Both the position numbers and the translations under genes were made by a program. The notes below the pieces were generated by a model that saw only the letters and a list, made by a program, of their open reading frames with translations, made no database searches and had not been told where the DNA came from. From positions 365,152,759 to 365,216,758 of the forward strand of contig NC_085141.1 in assembly GCF_024139115.2 (NCBI RefSeq): a stretch of DNA of 64,000 nt, in the 5' to 3' direction. This document shows positions 43,011-53,989 of the stretch, one piece after another; positions within the stretch are counted from its first letter, which is position 1; each line of letters begins with the position of its first letter. The stretch is from Armigeres subalbatus. Taxonomy: Eukaryota > Arthropoda > Insecta > Diptera > Culicidae.

Positions 43011-44069
43011 ATGGAAGCCGAAGATAGCATTTGTGTCGAGTGCAAGAAGGTGGAAAAAGATGCCAACAAATTGATAACGTGCATGTATTGCTTTTCTGAG
43101 GCACATTACAAATGCCGAAACATTGTCGGAAATGCAGTTAGGCGGATTAAGGATAAAATGTATTTTTGTTCACATAACTGTTCAAGTATTTATCAACGAA
43201 TCGTAGAAATGCAAAATAATAAAACTTCAATAGTGGATGCTCTCGCTACTGAGCTTAAGGGAGCAGTTTCAAATGCTGTCTCTGAGGAAATGAAGAATGT
43301 TAGGTGTGAAGTACGGCAAATAACAAACGCAATCGAAAAATCACAGGACTTCTTGTCAAAAAAATTTGACTCGATTGTTACTGACTTCCAGGAGCTAAAG
43401 GAAGAAAATGAAAACTTGAAACATGAAATTAGCAAACTAAAAAAAACGCAATATGATCTTTCGAAAATCGTTTATAAGCTGGAACATAATGTGGATAAAA
43501 CTAATCGTCAGGCAAACTGTAAAAACGCTGTTGTTCTTGGTGTTCCTTTCTTTCCTGATGAAAATACGCTTGAGATTGTTCATAAAGTTATTGCTTGTTA
43601 TGGGTTGAATATTGACACTGATGCGGTCATGTCAGCTGATAGGCTAGGAGGGAAAACAAAAACCAAGAATTCGTTGATTCCTATCCGAGTAACTTTCAAG
43701 AATGTGGAATTGAAGGAGAGTGTTTTTTCGAAGAAGAAGGAAATTACGAAGCTGCTTTCTTCTTCCGTAAATCCTTGTTACGTCATTAATGGTAAAGCAA
43801 CCACAATAACGATGCGTGATGAGTTGACACCATTGTCATTGGAGTTGTTAAGCGAGATGAGAGAGCATCAGCAGAGGCTCAATATAAAATACGTTTGGTC
43901 AAGCAGGAACGGTAATGTGCTAGTTAAGAAAAATGAACACTCGAAGCCCGAGCTGATCAAAACAAGAGATGATATGTATGAGCTGATTAACCGTTACAGT
44001 ATTAGATTATCTAACAAAGAAACTCCGTCTCCCAAAAGAAAGTGTGGAAATAATTCTAGTAATAAGTAA
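43011..44069 (+). CDS. LINE ORF1 protein: PHD finger, coiled coil, FP-like domain
   Basis: Intact 352-residue ORF1 of the CR1-group LINE, a nucleic-acid-binding partner needed to form the retrotransposition particle. I chose ATG at 43011; in-frame codons upstream to 42981 have no ATG. Residues 8-57 form a C4HC3 PHD-type finger (C8, C11, C24, C27, H32, C35, C53, C57). Residues about 95-165 are rich in heptad Leu/Ile with Glu/Lys (ELKEENENLKHEISKLKK), a likely coiled coil for trimerisation. From about residue 170 the sequence resembles the C-terminal domain shared by insect LINE ORF1s and baculovirus FP proteins: AVVLGVPFFPDENTLEIV, IPIRVTFKNVELKE, LTPLSLELLSEMREHQQ and IKYVWSSRNGNVLVKK. A basic tail ends the protein. 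No stop or frameshift, in contrast with ORF2. Confidence 0.85.
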   Translation: MEAEDSICVECKKVEKDANKLITCMYCFSEAHYKCRNIVGNAVRRIKDKMYFCSHNCSSIYQRIVEMQNNKTSIVDALATELKGAVSNAVSEEMKNVRCEVRQITNAIEKSQDFLSKKFDSIVTDFQELKEENENLKHEISKLKKTQYDLSKIVYKLEHNVDKTNRQANCKNAVVLGVPFFPDENTLEIVHKVIACYGLNIDTDAVMSADRLGGKTKTKNSLIPIRVTFKNVELKESVFSKKKEITKLLSSSVNPCYVINGKATTITMRDELTPLSLELLSEMREHQQRLNIKYVWSSRNGNVLVKKNEHSKPELIKTRDDMYELINRYSIRLSNKETPSPKRKCGNNSSNK

Positions 44070-44141
44070 TTCATATTTTTTTTAACTTGTTTTTCATATT
44101 ATCTATGTAATGTATGTTCACTTTGATTAATATATGTTGAA

Positions 44142-46997
44142 ATGGCTGATTTAATAAACTTTCACCATGATTCTATTAGCGATTTTAATTTAGCCTATCC
44201 CAATAATAGCAGTAATGATTATTTCCGTATTGCTCAATGGAACATAAGAGGTATGAATAATTTAGAGAAGTTCGACAGTATACCATTGCTTTTGGATAAT
44301 ATTGAAGTTCCAATCGATGTATTAATTGTTGGTGAAACGTGGATAAAATCTAATAACTGTGCTTTGTATGAACTACCAGGATATAAATCAGTATTTTCTT
44401 GCCGTGAAACGTCGTCTGGCGGTCTCGCAATTTATGTAAAAGATGGTTTGATTTTTAATGTCGTGAGAACCGTTGTATTAGAAGGGTTTCATCTGATTCA
44501 CCTTGAAATTAAAAGAAATGAATTGTTTTATGAAGTAGTCGGTGTATATAGACCACCCTCATTTGATTTTAATTTATTTCTTGAGGAACTTGAGAATATA
44601 CTTTCAGTTCAAAACTCTCGACCCCGGTTTTTTGTTGGGGATATGAATATTCCTGTCAATTTATCTGCAAATAATGTTGTTGTGCGTTATAAAAGTTTTT
44701 TACAGTCCTATAATTACTGTTGTACAAATACTTGTGTTACACGTCCATTAAGTAATAATATCTTAGATCATTTTATATGTACTAATGATGAATTGTCTTG
44801 TCTAAGAAATGATACTATTTATACTGATGTCAGTGATCACTTACCCGTAGTGTCTTCACTTAAGATTACCGGATCTAGAGAGTTTATAGTGCTAACAAAG
44901 AAGATTATTGATAAAACTAAATTAAATCAAATGTTCACATATTTTTTGAATAACTTTCGTTTTAAAGATAATGTTGATGATTCACTTTCTAGCATCACAG
45001 ACACATACAATGTTATGCTAGCACAATGCACTAGAGCTAAAATGGAACGAGTAAACATAAAATCAAAACATTGTCCTTGGGTTAATTACTATGTATGGCA
45101 ATGGATAAAACTTAAACAAAAATATCTTAAACGTGCAAAAAATGATCCTGGTAATGAAAATTTAATAAACTTATTGAAACATGTGTCTAAGCGAACTGAT
45201 GAAGCTAAAAAAAGGTGCAAAACTGAATATTATAAGAAAATTTTAGAAAGTACCTCTAATGCTAAGTCATGGAAAAATATTAATAAAATAATGGGACGAG
45301 CAAAGCAGGTGACTCATTTTGAACTTATGTCCCATGGATGTAAAACTACAAAAAAAATGAAGTTTGCGAAATATTCAATGAATACTTCTCCCAAATTGGC
45401 GCTAAACTTGCCGAGAACAACATGTCGCAATTGAATCATTCTATTTTTCTTAACCCTGCAAATGAAAATGAAGTTGAAGAGATTATCAATGAACTAAAAT
45501 TAATAAAAGTTGCGGCCCTGATAATTTTCCAACATTTGTAATTAAAGATAACGCATCTAAATTTTCATATATTTTTGCTCGCTTGTTTAATCAAATAATT
45601 GAGCAAGGAACATATCCATCTAGCCTCAAGGTAGCAAAGATAACACCTATTTATAAATCTGGGGATACTTCCGATCCTAGTAACTTTCGACCGATTTCCA
45701 GTCTGTCTGTCTTTAGTAAAATTTTTGAAAAAATGCTGGTTAACAGGATAGTAACTTTTATGAACAAACATAATATTTTATATAAATTTCAATATGGCTT
45801 CAGAAGAGGATGCAGTACATCTACTGCTATTGTAGAACTCGTTGATTTTTTAATAGGTGAAATTGATAAAAAATACGTCGTGGGGGGTCTTTTTCTTGAT
45901 TTGAAAAAAGCATTTGATACCCTTAACCATGCCATACTTTTGAAGAAATTGGAATATTATGGTGTGAGAGGTTTAGCCAACAACATTATACGTAGTTATT
46001 TAATCGACAGACAACAATATGTTGCTATTGAAGAATCACGAAGTAAACTACAAACGTGCAATATAGGTGTCCCACAGGGAAGCAACATAGGACCCCTTTT
46101 GTTTCTCATATACATAAATGATCTTGGAAAACTGCCTATTCGGGGCATTCCTCGATTGTTCGCTGATGATACAGCAATTTTCTATCCAGACCATGATAAT
46201 TCATCTATTATCAATTGTATGAACAACGATTTACAAATACTTATGAGATATTTTGACTCTAATTTATTGTCTCTGAATCTATCAAAAACAAAGTATATGC
46301 TATTTCACTCCCCACGGAAGAAAATTGTATCGCATTGTAACCCATCTGTTGGACTGATTGCAATTGAGAAAGTTTCTGAATTCAAGTATCTGGGATTGAT
46401 TCTAGATTCTACGCTATCATGGGGAAATCATATAGAGACTGTACATAGAAAAATTGCTTATCTTTGTGGATTAATGTACCGAGTTCGGAGATTTGTTCCA
46501 CGTAGTGCACTTTTGAAGTTTTACTTTGGATGCATACATTCGCATATTCAATATCTTATCATTGTCTGGGGTCATGCATGTAAAGCTAAACTTAAAAACT
46601 GCAAACCATGCAAAATAGATGTATAAAAAATATTTTCTCGTTGCCACTGTTATTTCCTTCGGTTACACTGTATACTAGTTCTTCACACAATATTCTACCA
46701 ATACGGGCATTATGTGACTTGCAAACTTGCCTGTTTATTTTCGATACGATAAAAACTTCCTACAGACATCAAACTTTGGTTCTGCCAATAAGAACTCATG
46801 AATACAATACTAGACATGCTAACAATTTACTAAGATCTAGAGCTTCAAGTAACCTTGCACAAATGAGAATATCTTTTTATGGACCTTCGGTGTACAATGT
46901 AATTCCAGAGCGATTGAAATCAATAAACAATAAGACTTTATTCAAAAATAAACTAAAAGAATATTACAAATCCAAAATTAGTTCGTTTCTTATTTAA
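44142..46997 (+). pseudogene. LINE ORF2: AP-type endonuclease and reverse transcriptase, three frameshifts
   Basis: ATG at 44142, 72 bp after ORF1. The N-terminal endonuclease is complete: QWNIRG (N34), VGETWI (E65), GGLAIYVKDG, GVYRPPS, GDMNIP, NILDHFIC and SDHLPVVSS. After a linker the RT follows: SNFRPISSLSVFSKIFEK, YGFRRGCSTSTAIVEL, FLDLKKAFDTLNHAILL (catalytic Asp at 45898-45900), GVPQGSNIGPLLFLIYINDL, FADDTAIFY (DD at 46165-46170), LNLSKTKYMLF and FKYLGLILDSTLSWG; then a conserved C-terminal region ending in LKEYYKSKISSFLI. The reading is broken at three places: the A8 run 45350-45357, about 45498-45508 (ATTAATAAAAG) and about 46591-46597 (TTAAAAAC). Each is repaired by a single-base change at or next to an A-run. 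All catalytic residues seen are present. The three lesions suggest either very recent decay or sequence error in homopolymers. Confidence 0.85.
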
Positions 46998-47140
46998 TTT
47001 CGTGTCAGCTGCCAGTGTCTTTCTTTCTGTCTTTCTTTCCTCCTTTCATTGTGTTATTATCTTAATAGTTACTTATGTTTTATGTTAATTATTATTTTTG
47101 AAATTAATGATGTTTAAAAATCTTTAAAAATCTTATTATC

Positions 47141-47192
47141 AACTATTTAGGTCACTTCGACCTGGGATCCCTTCAAAGGAACATAAATAGTT
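47141..47192 (+). promoter_or_regulatory. Stem-loop near the LINE 3' end
   Basis: Outer stem AACTATTT / AAATAGTT (47141-47148 / 47185-47192) encloses a hairpin AGGTC-ACTTC-GACCT (47149-47163). An overlapping alternative is GGAAC/GTTCC. In several CR1/L2-type elements the RT recognises a 3' stem-loop; that this one does so is inference. Confidence 0.5.
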
Positions 47193-47200
47193 CCACTGGG

Positions 47201-47529
47201 TAACCCTATTTGTTAAATATTGTTTGTTCATGTTCACCACTTCCTTACACACGCCAAAAGGTAATATGTCTATTTGTGAGTATTATTTGTGTATGTTCTG
47301 AAGAGTCCACTGCCAGGGAGCTCGAAAAAATGAGCTTTTTGGTGTGGGGGTTAGCGGTGGGCCATTTAAAAAAAAAAAAAAAAAAATTATCGAATTTTTT
47401 TCACTCCTTGCTCCTGTTCATGTCACTACTCACATCCTACTTTTCACTTCGTAACTATCACATCTAACTTTTTGCAATTGTCTCACTTCTTATTTCTCAC
47501 TTTCAACTACTCACATGTTACTGCACACA
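47201..47529. repeat. Spacer with A19 tract and minisatellite scraps
   Basis: A 19-base A tract at 47368-47386, then pyrimidine-rich CACTCC/TCACTACTCAC blocks to about 47520 that belong to the GAAGTGAG-type array on the opposite strand. The A tract might be the tail of another retrocopy; nothing upstream is recognisable. Confidence 0.6.
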
Positions 47530-49940
47530 TTCATTCATTCATATATTTAGTCTACATCTAAACAGATAATTCTGAATCAACAATTTGACGCCACAATGCA
47601 CGGTTCGAGGCCGCATCTATCCATCCTCGAATACGCCCCACGCTCGCCAAGTCGTTCTGCACCTAGTCTGTCCATGTTTCATGTCCGTAGAGGACAACCG
47701 GTCTTATAAGCGTCTTGTACATGACACATTTGGTGCGGTGGTGAATCTTTTTCGACCGCAGTTTCTTCTGGAGCCCGTAGTAGGCCCGACTTCCACAGAT
47801 GATGCGCCTTCGTATTTCACGACTAACGTTGTTGTCAGCCGTTAGCAAGGATCCGAGGTAGACGAATTCCTCGACCACCTCGAAAATACCCCGTCTATCG
47901 TAACATTGCTTCCCAGGCGGACCCTGTCGCGCTCGGTTCTGTCCACAAGCATGTACTTTGTCTTTGACGCATTCACCACCAGTCAAACTCTTGTTACTTC
48001 ACGTTTCAGGCGGGTGTACAGTTCTGCCACCTTTGCAAATGATCGGCCGTCAATGTCCATGTCATCCGCGAAACAAACTAATTGACTGGATCTATTGAAA
48101 ATCTTACCTCGGCTGTTACACCCGGCTTCCAAATGACACCTTCTAGCGCAATGATGAACAACTGGCACCTTGTCTTAGTCCTCGGCGCGATTCGAACGAA
48201 CTGGAGTGTTCGCCCGAAATCTTCACACAGTTTTGCACACCATCCACCGTTGCTTTGGTCAGTCTGGTAAGCTTCCCAGGGAAGCTGTTCTCGTCCATAG
48301 CTCTACGCTATCTCTCTACTATCGTATGCCGCCTTGAAATCAACGAACAGATGATGCGTTGGGACCTGGTATTCACAGCATTTTTGAAGGATTTGCCGTA
48401 CAGTAAAGATCTGGTCCGTTGTCGAGCGGCCGTCAACGAAGCCGGCTTGATAACTTCCCACGAACTCGTTCACTAATGGTGACAGACGACGGAAGATGAT
48501 CTGGGATATCACTTTGTAGGCGGCATTAAGGATGGTGATCGCTCGAAAGTTCTCACACTCCAGCTTGTCGCCTTTCTTGAAGATGGGGCATATAACTTCC
48601 ACTCCTCAGGTAGCTGTTCAGTTTCCCAGATTCTGACTATCAGTTTGTGCAGGCAAGTGGCTAACTTTTCGGGCCCATCTTGATGATCTCAGCTCCGATG
48701 CCATCCTTACTAGCTCTAGGTCGTACCGCGGCGGTCGTCGGTACCGTACATTGTTGATGACGGATAGTTTTGGGCGCAGTTTAACCATCACCAGATAGTG
48801 GTCAGAGTCGATGTCAGCGCCACGATATGTCCTGACGTCGATAATGTCGGAGAAGAGCCGTCCATCAATCAGAACGTGGTCGATTTGTGATTCTGTCTGC
48901 AGTGGTGATCTCCAGGTGTACCGATACGGAAGGCTGTGTTGGAAGTAGGTGCTGCGAATGGCCATATTCTTGGAGGCAGCGAAATCAATTAGTCGTAGGC
49001 CGTTTTCGTTCGTCAGCCGGTGTACGCTGATCTTCCCAATAGTCGGTCTAAACTCCTCCTCTTGGCCAACCTGAGCGTTCAAATCTCCTATGATGATTTT
49101 GACGTCGTGGCTTTGGAAGCTATCGTACTCACGTTCCAGCTGCGCGTAGAATGCGCCCTTATCATCATCAGTGCTTCCGGAGTGTGGGCTATGGACGTTG
49201 ATTATGCTGAAGTTGAAGAACCAGCCTTTAATCCTCAACCTGCACATTCTCTCGTTGACCGGCCACCACCCGATCACGCGCCTTTGCATGTCGCCCATCA
49301 CTATGAAAGCTGTTCCCAACTCGTGTGTGTTGCCGCAGCTCTGGTAGATGGTATGATAACCTCTAAACGTTCGCACCATTGATCCCTTCCAACAAACCTC
49401 CTGCAGCGCTACGATGCCGAATCCACGGTCCTTGAGCACATCGGCGAGTATGCGTGTGCTCCCGATGAAGTTGAGAGATTTGCAGTTCCACGAACCGAGT
49501 TTCCAATCGCTAGTCCCTTTTCGTCGCAGTGGTCTTCGCCGATGGTTCCGGTCTGTACTCTCTTGTTGATTGTTCGTTGCTTATGATTTTTTAAAGGCTT
49601 TTAAACACAAAACCTCCTAAATTTCCGGAGGACCATTCCACCTTATTTCCGGTGGACCATGGTGCACAGTTTCACTTAGAGTCCCTCGCTGGCACTCGGA
49701 CGATGATCAGCCGCCCCTAACATGGAGAACAGACGCTGTTGTGAGCCGATCCTGACATGGAGAACAGACGCTCAATAAGATTTGCACCTCCGGAAGAGCA
49801 AACCCCCTTCCCTGTCAGCATACGACCATAGTTCCCACCGGGGTTGGTTACCCGATCTTCCCTAAGGTTGCTCGTATCCCGGCCAGCACCGCGGGGAGGT
49901 AGGGATAGGAGTTGCTGGGTAAGAGGCTAAGGACCGCGAG
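47530..49940 (-). pseudogene. RTE-clade LINE with leader, endonuclease and decayed RT
   Basis: The most complete RTE copy, minus strand. Leader at about 49940-49570 (shared with 24820-25050). The endonuclease is open from about 49560 to 48618: GSWNCKSLNFIGSTR, VALQEVCWKGS, FSIINVHSPHSGSTDDDKG, IIIGDLNAQVGQEEE, YTWRSPLQTESQIDHVL and DIDSDHYLVMVKLR, the RTE-type APE fold with its catalytic residues. Between 48618 and 48600 the frame breaks and the linker is shortened. The RT follows: EVICPIFKKGDKLECENFR, FVGSYQAGFVDGRSTTDQIF, LFVDFKAAYDS, a damaged middle, FADDMDIDGRSF (near 48065) and VVEEFVYLGSLLTADNNVSR, then TLIRPVVLYGHETW. The C-terminus decays after 47663 and the 3' end is ATGAATGAATG (47529-47543). 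Flanks on both sides contain minisatellite scraps, so it too inserted there. Confidence 0.88.
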
Positions 49941-50760
49941 ATGGGGTCTATTTTATTCCTTCAGGTACGCGAAGTTCCAATGGTACGCTTTACCCAGCAT
50001 TTGCCGTGCCGCACACATCTCAGTACTCAATACTTACTTCCGTTTTTCAGTACTAACTTCTCACTACTCTGTGGGAATCGTAGTAGTCATCGTGACCATC
50101 AGACGTGTTTTCATGACGCCCGATTTTTTCGCATTCCAAAACTAATTCAAATCAACCAAATTTTTTTTTTTATTTTACGCTGAAAACAAAATAAGCGAAT
50201 CATCTAAAAATCAAGCAAAATCTCCAAATTTCAGTGACTTTCAAAAGTTAGATCAAGTTCTGAGAGCAAATATCAAACCTTACCATATTAGAAAATATGC
50301 TTCGCAATGCTTCGCAATGCTATGCTTCGTCTAAGAAACGCTTCAACAATGAACCAGTAGTTAATCCTCATGGAACCTTGGAAGATGATCACGACAAATA
50401 AGTGTGAGGAATCTAATTTATTATTTTATCAAAATTCAAATGAAAAAAGCTTCAATAAAATATGAATCGTTGGCTACAAGTCTGCCGATATGTGGATCAA
50501 GCAAGAGATCAAGTACTCAAGCTCAAAACGAACGACATTTGCTTTCGATCGGCCTCTTTTGTACCACTGCTAAATATAACCCTGGGAAACGATGCTGAAA
50601 AGTGTATCCGGAAATTACCTCAAAAAACCCTCAAGAAGTATCTGGATAGTGGCGATAGTGAACAGGATACTGAACATAGAAAATAGGGATGTTGTTTGAT
50701 AAGTTTCAGGAGTCTATATCGGCCTGGTAGTATCTTTATTGACTACTAGCGAAAGAAACC
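49941..50760. other. Gap with minisatellite scrap
   Basis: 49941-50075 includes CTAACTTCTCACTACTCTGT, found again at 53588-53607. GCTTCGCAATGC is repeated at 50297-50321. No gene recognised. Confidence 0.5.
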
Positions 50761-51070
50761 CAGCTTTGCCCGGGTGTTGCAAATGTCACAATGAACTATT
50801 TGCAGCACCGCACTCTAGATCAATTTCCGTACGTTTGTTTTGTTTTCCTCAACAGCTGACCCAAAATTGTATTCAAATAATTTTTTTACATTTCCCCGTT
50901 AAATTCATCAACCTTTTGCATATACAAACCTTGCGGATCCCAAAACGAATCGATTAGGGAAAAAATCTTGCAAATCGGTCAACCCGTTCGCGAGTTAAAT
51001 CGTCAGGAAGGAAATCTCAACTCATTTTTATTATATAGAGAAGAAGATTATTATATAGATATGTTATTGG
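50761..51070. repeat. Probable interspersed-repeat fragment
   Basis: CCCAGCTTTGCCCGGGTG ... AAATCGGTCAACCCGTTCGCG ... TATATAGAGAAGAAGATTAT resembles a kind of transposon 3' region common in insect genomes. This is a recollection of style only; family unknown. Confidence 0.35.
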
Positions 51071-52346
51071 AGATTCACGAAGGCACGCATGCAGAAATAG
51101 TGAGGTGAGTTTAAACTGGTAGAACGATAGTAGTTCTGGAAGTTCTGGAAATACAGGTGAGTATTACTTTATTCTTAACATTATTTTTGATGACGGAAAT
51201 TTTAACTTGTTTCGTGATGGACTACCCGGATTATCCTCTCATCGCAGTCCACGGTCCGATTCGCACGTCCACGTTTTTAAGATTATGAGATCCAAACACA
51301 CAGAATCCTAAAATACTATTTTATTGGGCCCATGCACAATACACAGTTACAATACTATTTTGTTGTTTTGTTGATCTGCAAATCTTTGTAGTTGAAATAA
51401 ACCAAGTTGCGCTTCACAGCAAGTTGTTGGTGCACAATCTTATCAATTTTGTTTGGCTGAGTCAGCTTAAGCTGTGCATATACTTTTATTCTTAAGGTAT
51501 TCGCGGTGCTTTATTACCCAAAAAGGTTAAGGATGGGGGGAAGATAATGAGATTTTAACTAATCATCGAGCTCCTTTTTTAAGATATTCATATTATTATT
51601 ATCAAAAACTATCATCCTGGTCCGCAGAACAAAACAAACTCAACATTTCCGAATTGACGGTGCTAAGCCTTTTCTTGTAAGAATTTTGGGGAGTCTATGT
51701 TAATCTTTTTTGTATTCATCATATTCCATCCAGTCTTGAATAATAACCCATCTAAATTTTAAATTCAGTAGGACTGTTCGCCTAATTGTATAAATTGTGT
51801 CGGTATTTACAATGACCATACAATTTTCTCTCTCTACAATTCTATTTCAGAATTTATCAAGGGTTTATGCTTTGCTATGCTATTTGTTAAATATTGGATT
51901 TATTTCCGAAAATTGTTGGGTAATGTTTCTATCCTCCAATTTTTTTGTGAAAAATCGGTAGTGAATGAAAACTTTTGGGTTTTTATTTGAGATTCTCGAA
52001 AAGTAAAAATCTAGCTCCAGAGAAAAAGCCAATTATTGTTGGGAATTATTGTTTGATTTTTACAAACTGAATCATTACACATTGTTCGGTTGTTTATGAT
52101 GTACCTGCATTTGAATAGTGCGAACTAACGTTACGTCACAAAATTTATTGATTTGTATATATTTTAAAATCACTGTTAAGATTGAATTTTTATTTACTTA
52201 TTTCGTATGATGGAATTTCACCAAGGAGTAAATCAAAAATGTTAGAATCAAGATGAAGATGAACGCACTGGATTTTTTGCTAGGATGGATCAAACAGCAG
52301 CGTGGCAGCGATAGCGACAGCCTCGAAATTAACAGCTACCGGTGCT
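51071..52346. other. AT-rich gap
   Basis: No gene, repeat or RNA recognised. Confidence 0.5.
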
Positions 52347-53065
52347 TAGGGGAAGTGGGGGTAGCACGCCCATAGGGGTTAAAACGCGCCACCCCTGAAT
52401 AAGGTTAAATATCCCCATTTTGATTATTTTAAATAGTCTATACGATGAAGCAATGAAAAATATTGCCATTGGATACATATATTTCATGATTTTTCTCTAG
52501 TTATACATGAAAAACTCGAAAAAACGATTTTTGCGTGTTTTGATGGAATTCTAGCTCGGTGGAATTTAGTCTTTCTGTCGCTGTTATACATTGATAAATT
52601 AATAATTGAGCCATGAGCCATGCTGCTTACTCGTGTTCTTTATGTTCCACACGAAATCGTCGTCAAAAATGGTTTTAAAACGATTTTATGGGCCTTCAAA
52701 CTTCTGAGGTCGGTATGGGGCATTACGCCCATGCTCATTTCGTATGACCGAAACAGCTGAAACATTCGGTTAATTGCCTTAATGTAGGCAATTAAAATGA
52801 AAATCAGTACGATAAGCACATGCGCGTTTTAACCCATCCACTGGCGCATCTCACCCCGCATGGTTTCAAAATCATTTTTTTTCGGGTGCTTTTTCAAAAT
52901 CAAATTTCTGTGCAATAAAATGGACAATTAGATATCTGTTATCGGTAGTCAGTCGCAGATATGCTGTTCTTCAGTATGCGCTGATGAAAACTGGCTGAAA
53001 TGGTGGTTTTCATTGATAAAAATGGCATTTTCCTTAACGTGGGCGTCCTACCCCCAGTTCCCCTA
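52347..53065. mobile_element. TA-flanked MITE, 719 bp
   Basis: TA-GGGGAAGTGGGGGTAGCACG at the left; the complement of the right end reads TA-GGGGAACTGGGGGTAGGACG. The inverted repeat is about 27 bp with two mismatches. Similar in size and first eight bases to 39306-40027. Non-coding interior with CGCCCA/GGGCGT blocks (CGCGCCACCCC at 52395; GCATTACGCCCA at 52720) scattered through it. Confidence 0.85.
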
Positions 53066-53570
53066 CTCAACTACGAACACCACGAGAATCTCCAAATCAG
53101 CCAAGTTGGGAATGGCGGCCAGACTGGATCTATTTTGATAGTGGATAAACTCAACTGGTGAGCACGTTCCAATTCTTTCCTTTCTTTTTTGAATTGCTTT
53201 ATAAATTTAAAAACTTGAAACTAAATACGTACAGGGCATCGTTTGCTGCTATTGCCGCGAATATTGTGGGAGTCCCAGGTATTCGGTTCACGCTTTAGTT
53301 AGCAACGGTGGCTCTTCTCGACATTCTATTTCCTGAGTAGCTAGTGCGAATAAGGGCGTCCTTGTGAAGTTTTGCTGTACCTGTTATGAACAACCAGTAC
53401 ATCCCGTACCCTATACACTTCCTGAAGAAACCTTTTTTGCTTCAGGAGTGAATCCTTTTTTTAGTACTAGTCTTCGTAACAAAAAGGGCACCATCACGGA
53501 GCATGAGATATGATCAAATTATTCGTAGTACTACTTGACCAACACCCCCAGCTGGGTGAGGGGTAGAGGA
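53066..53570. other. Gap
   Basis: No gene. A hairpin CCTGAAG ... CTTCAGG lies at 53430-53449. Confidence 0.5.
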
Positions 53571-53700
53571 TGACACACACACACACACTAACTTCTCACT
53601 ACTCTGTACTTATTTCGAACATCTAATTTCTCACTTCTCAGTAATCGCTGTTAACTATTCACTTCGAACATTGTACTTCTCACTTCACATAATAAGGAAA
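53571..53700. repeat. (AC)n microsatellite and GAAGTGAG-type scrap
   Basis: (AC)8 at 53573-53588, then pyrimidine-rich CTAACTTCTCACTACTCTGT ... CATTGTACTTCTCACTTCAC to 53690. Confidence 0.8.
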
Positions 53701-53989
53701 CAAATTTTAACTACTCAGCCAAACGGTATTCGGCAAAATATTAATGTGTTCCTTATCTTGATACCTCCCTAATTCGATGGTCCCTCCAATATTGAGTAAG
53801 CGAGAGTTCACATGTCGTGTGGATGCTTATTGTGTCTGTACGATTGTTGAATATAAAGAGGTAAAATATTGCACTAAATCGTTGAAAAATTCTATTTGAT
53901 TTACCAATGTGGCGAAATACAATTCATCATCATTACACCTTTCTTCTCTACCTGGTTTGACTTGGAAAAACTCTAATATGATTTAAGAC
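53701..53989. other. AT-rich spacer
   Basis: No recognised feature. Confidence 0.5.

Larger units (their letters stand above)
41936..47200 (+). mobile_element. Nearly full-length CR1-group non-LTR retrotransposon
   Basis: Order: about 1.07 kb of leader with a 145-bp duplicated block (42345-42575), ORF1 (43011-44069), a 72-bp spacer, ORF2 with endonuclease and reverse transcriptase (44142-46997, three frameshifts), and a 3' UTR with a stem-loop (47141-47192). Both flanks are GAAGTGAG-type minisatellite, so the element probably inserted into it. The exact ends and target duplication could not be fixed. The CR1-group assignment (CR1/L2/Daphne-like) is inferred from the APE-type endonuclease, the RT motifs and the ORF1 with a PHD finger. 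Confidence 0.8.

Noticed and set aside
47368..47386. A19 tract as the tail of a processed pseudogene
   Set aside because: Nothing upstream (47200-47367) resembles a coding or known RNA sequence.
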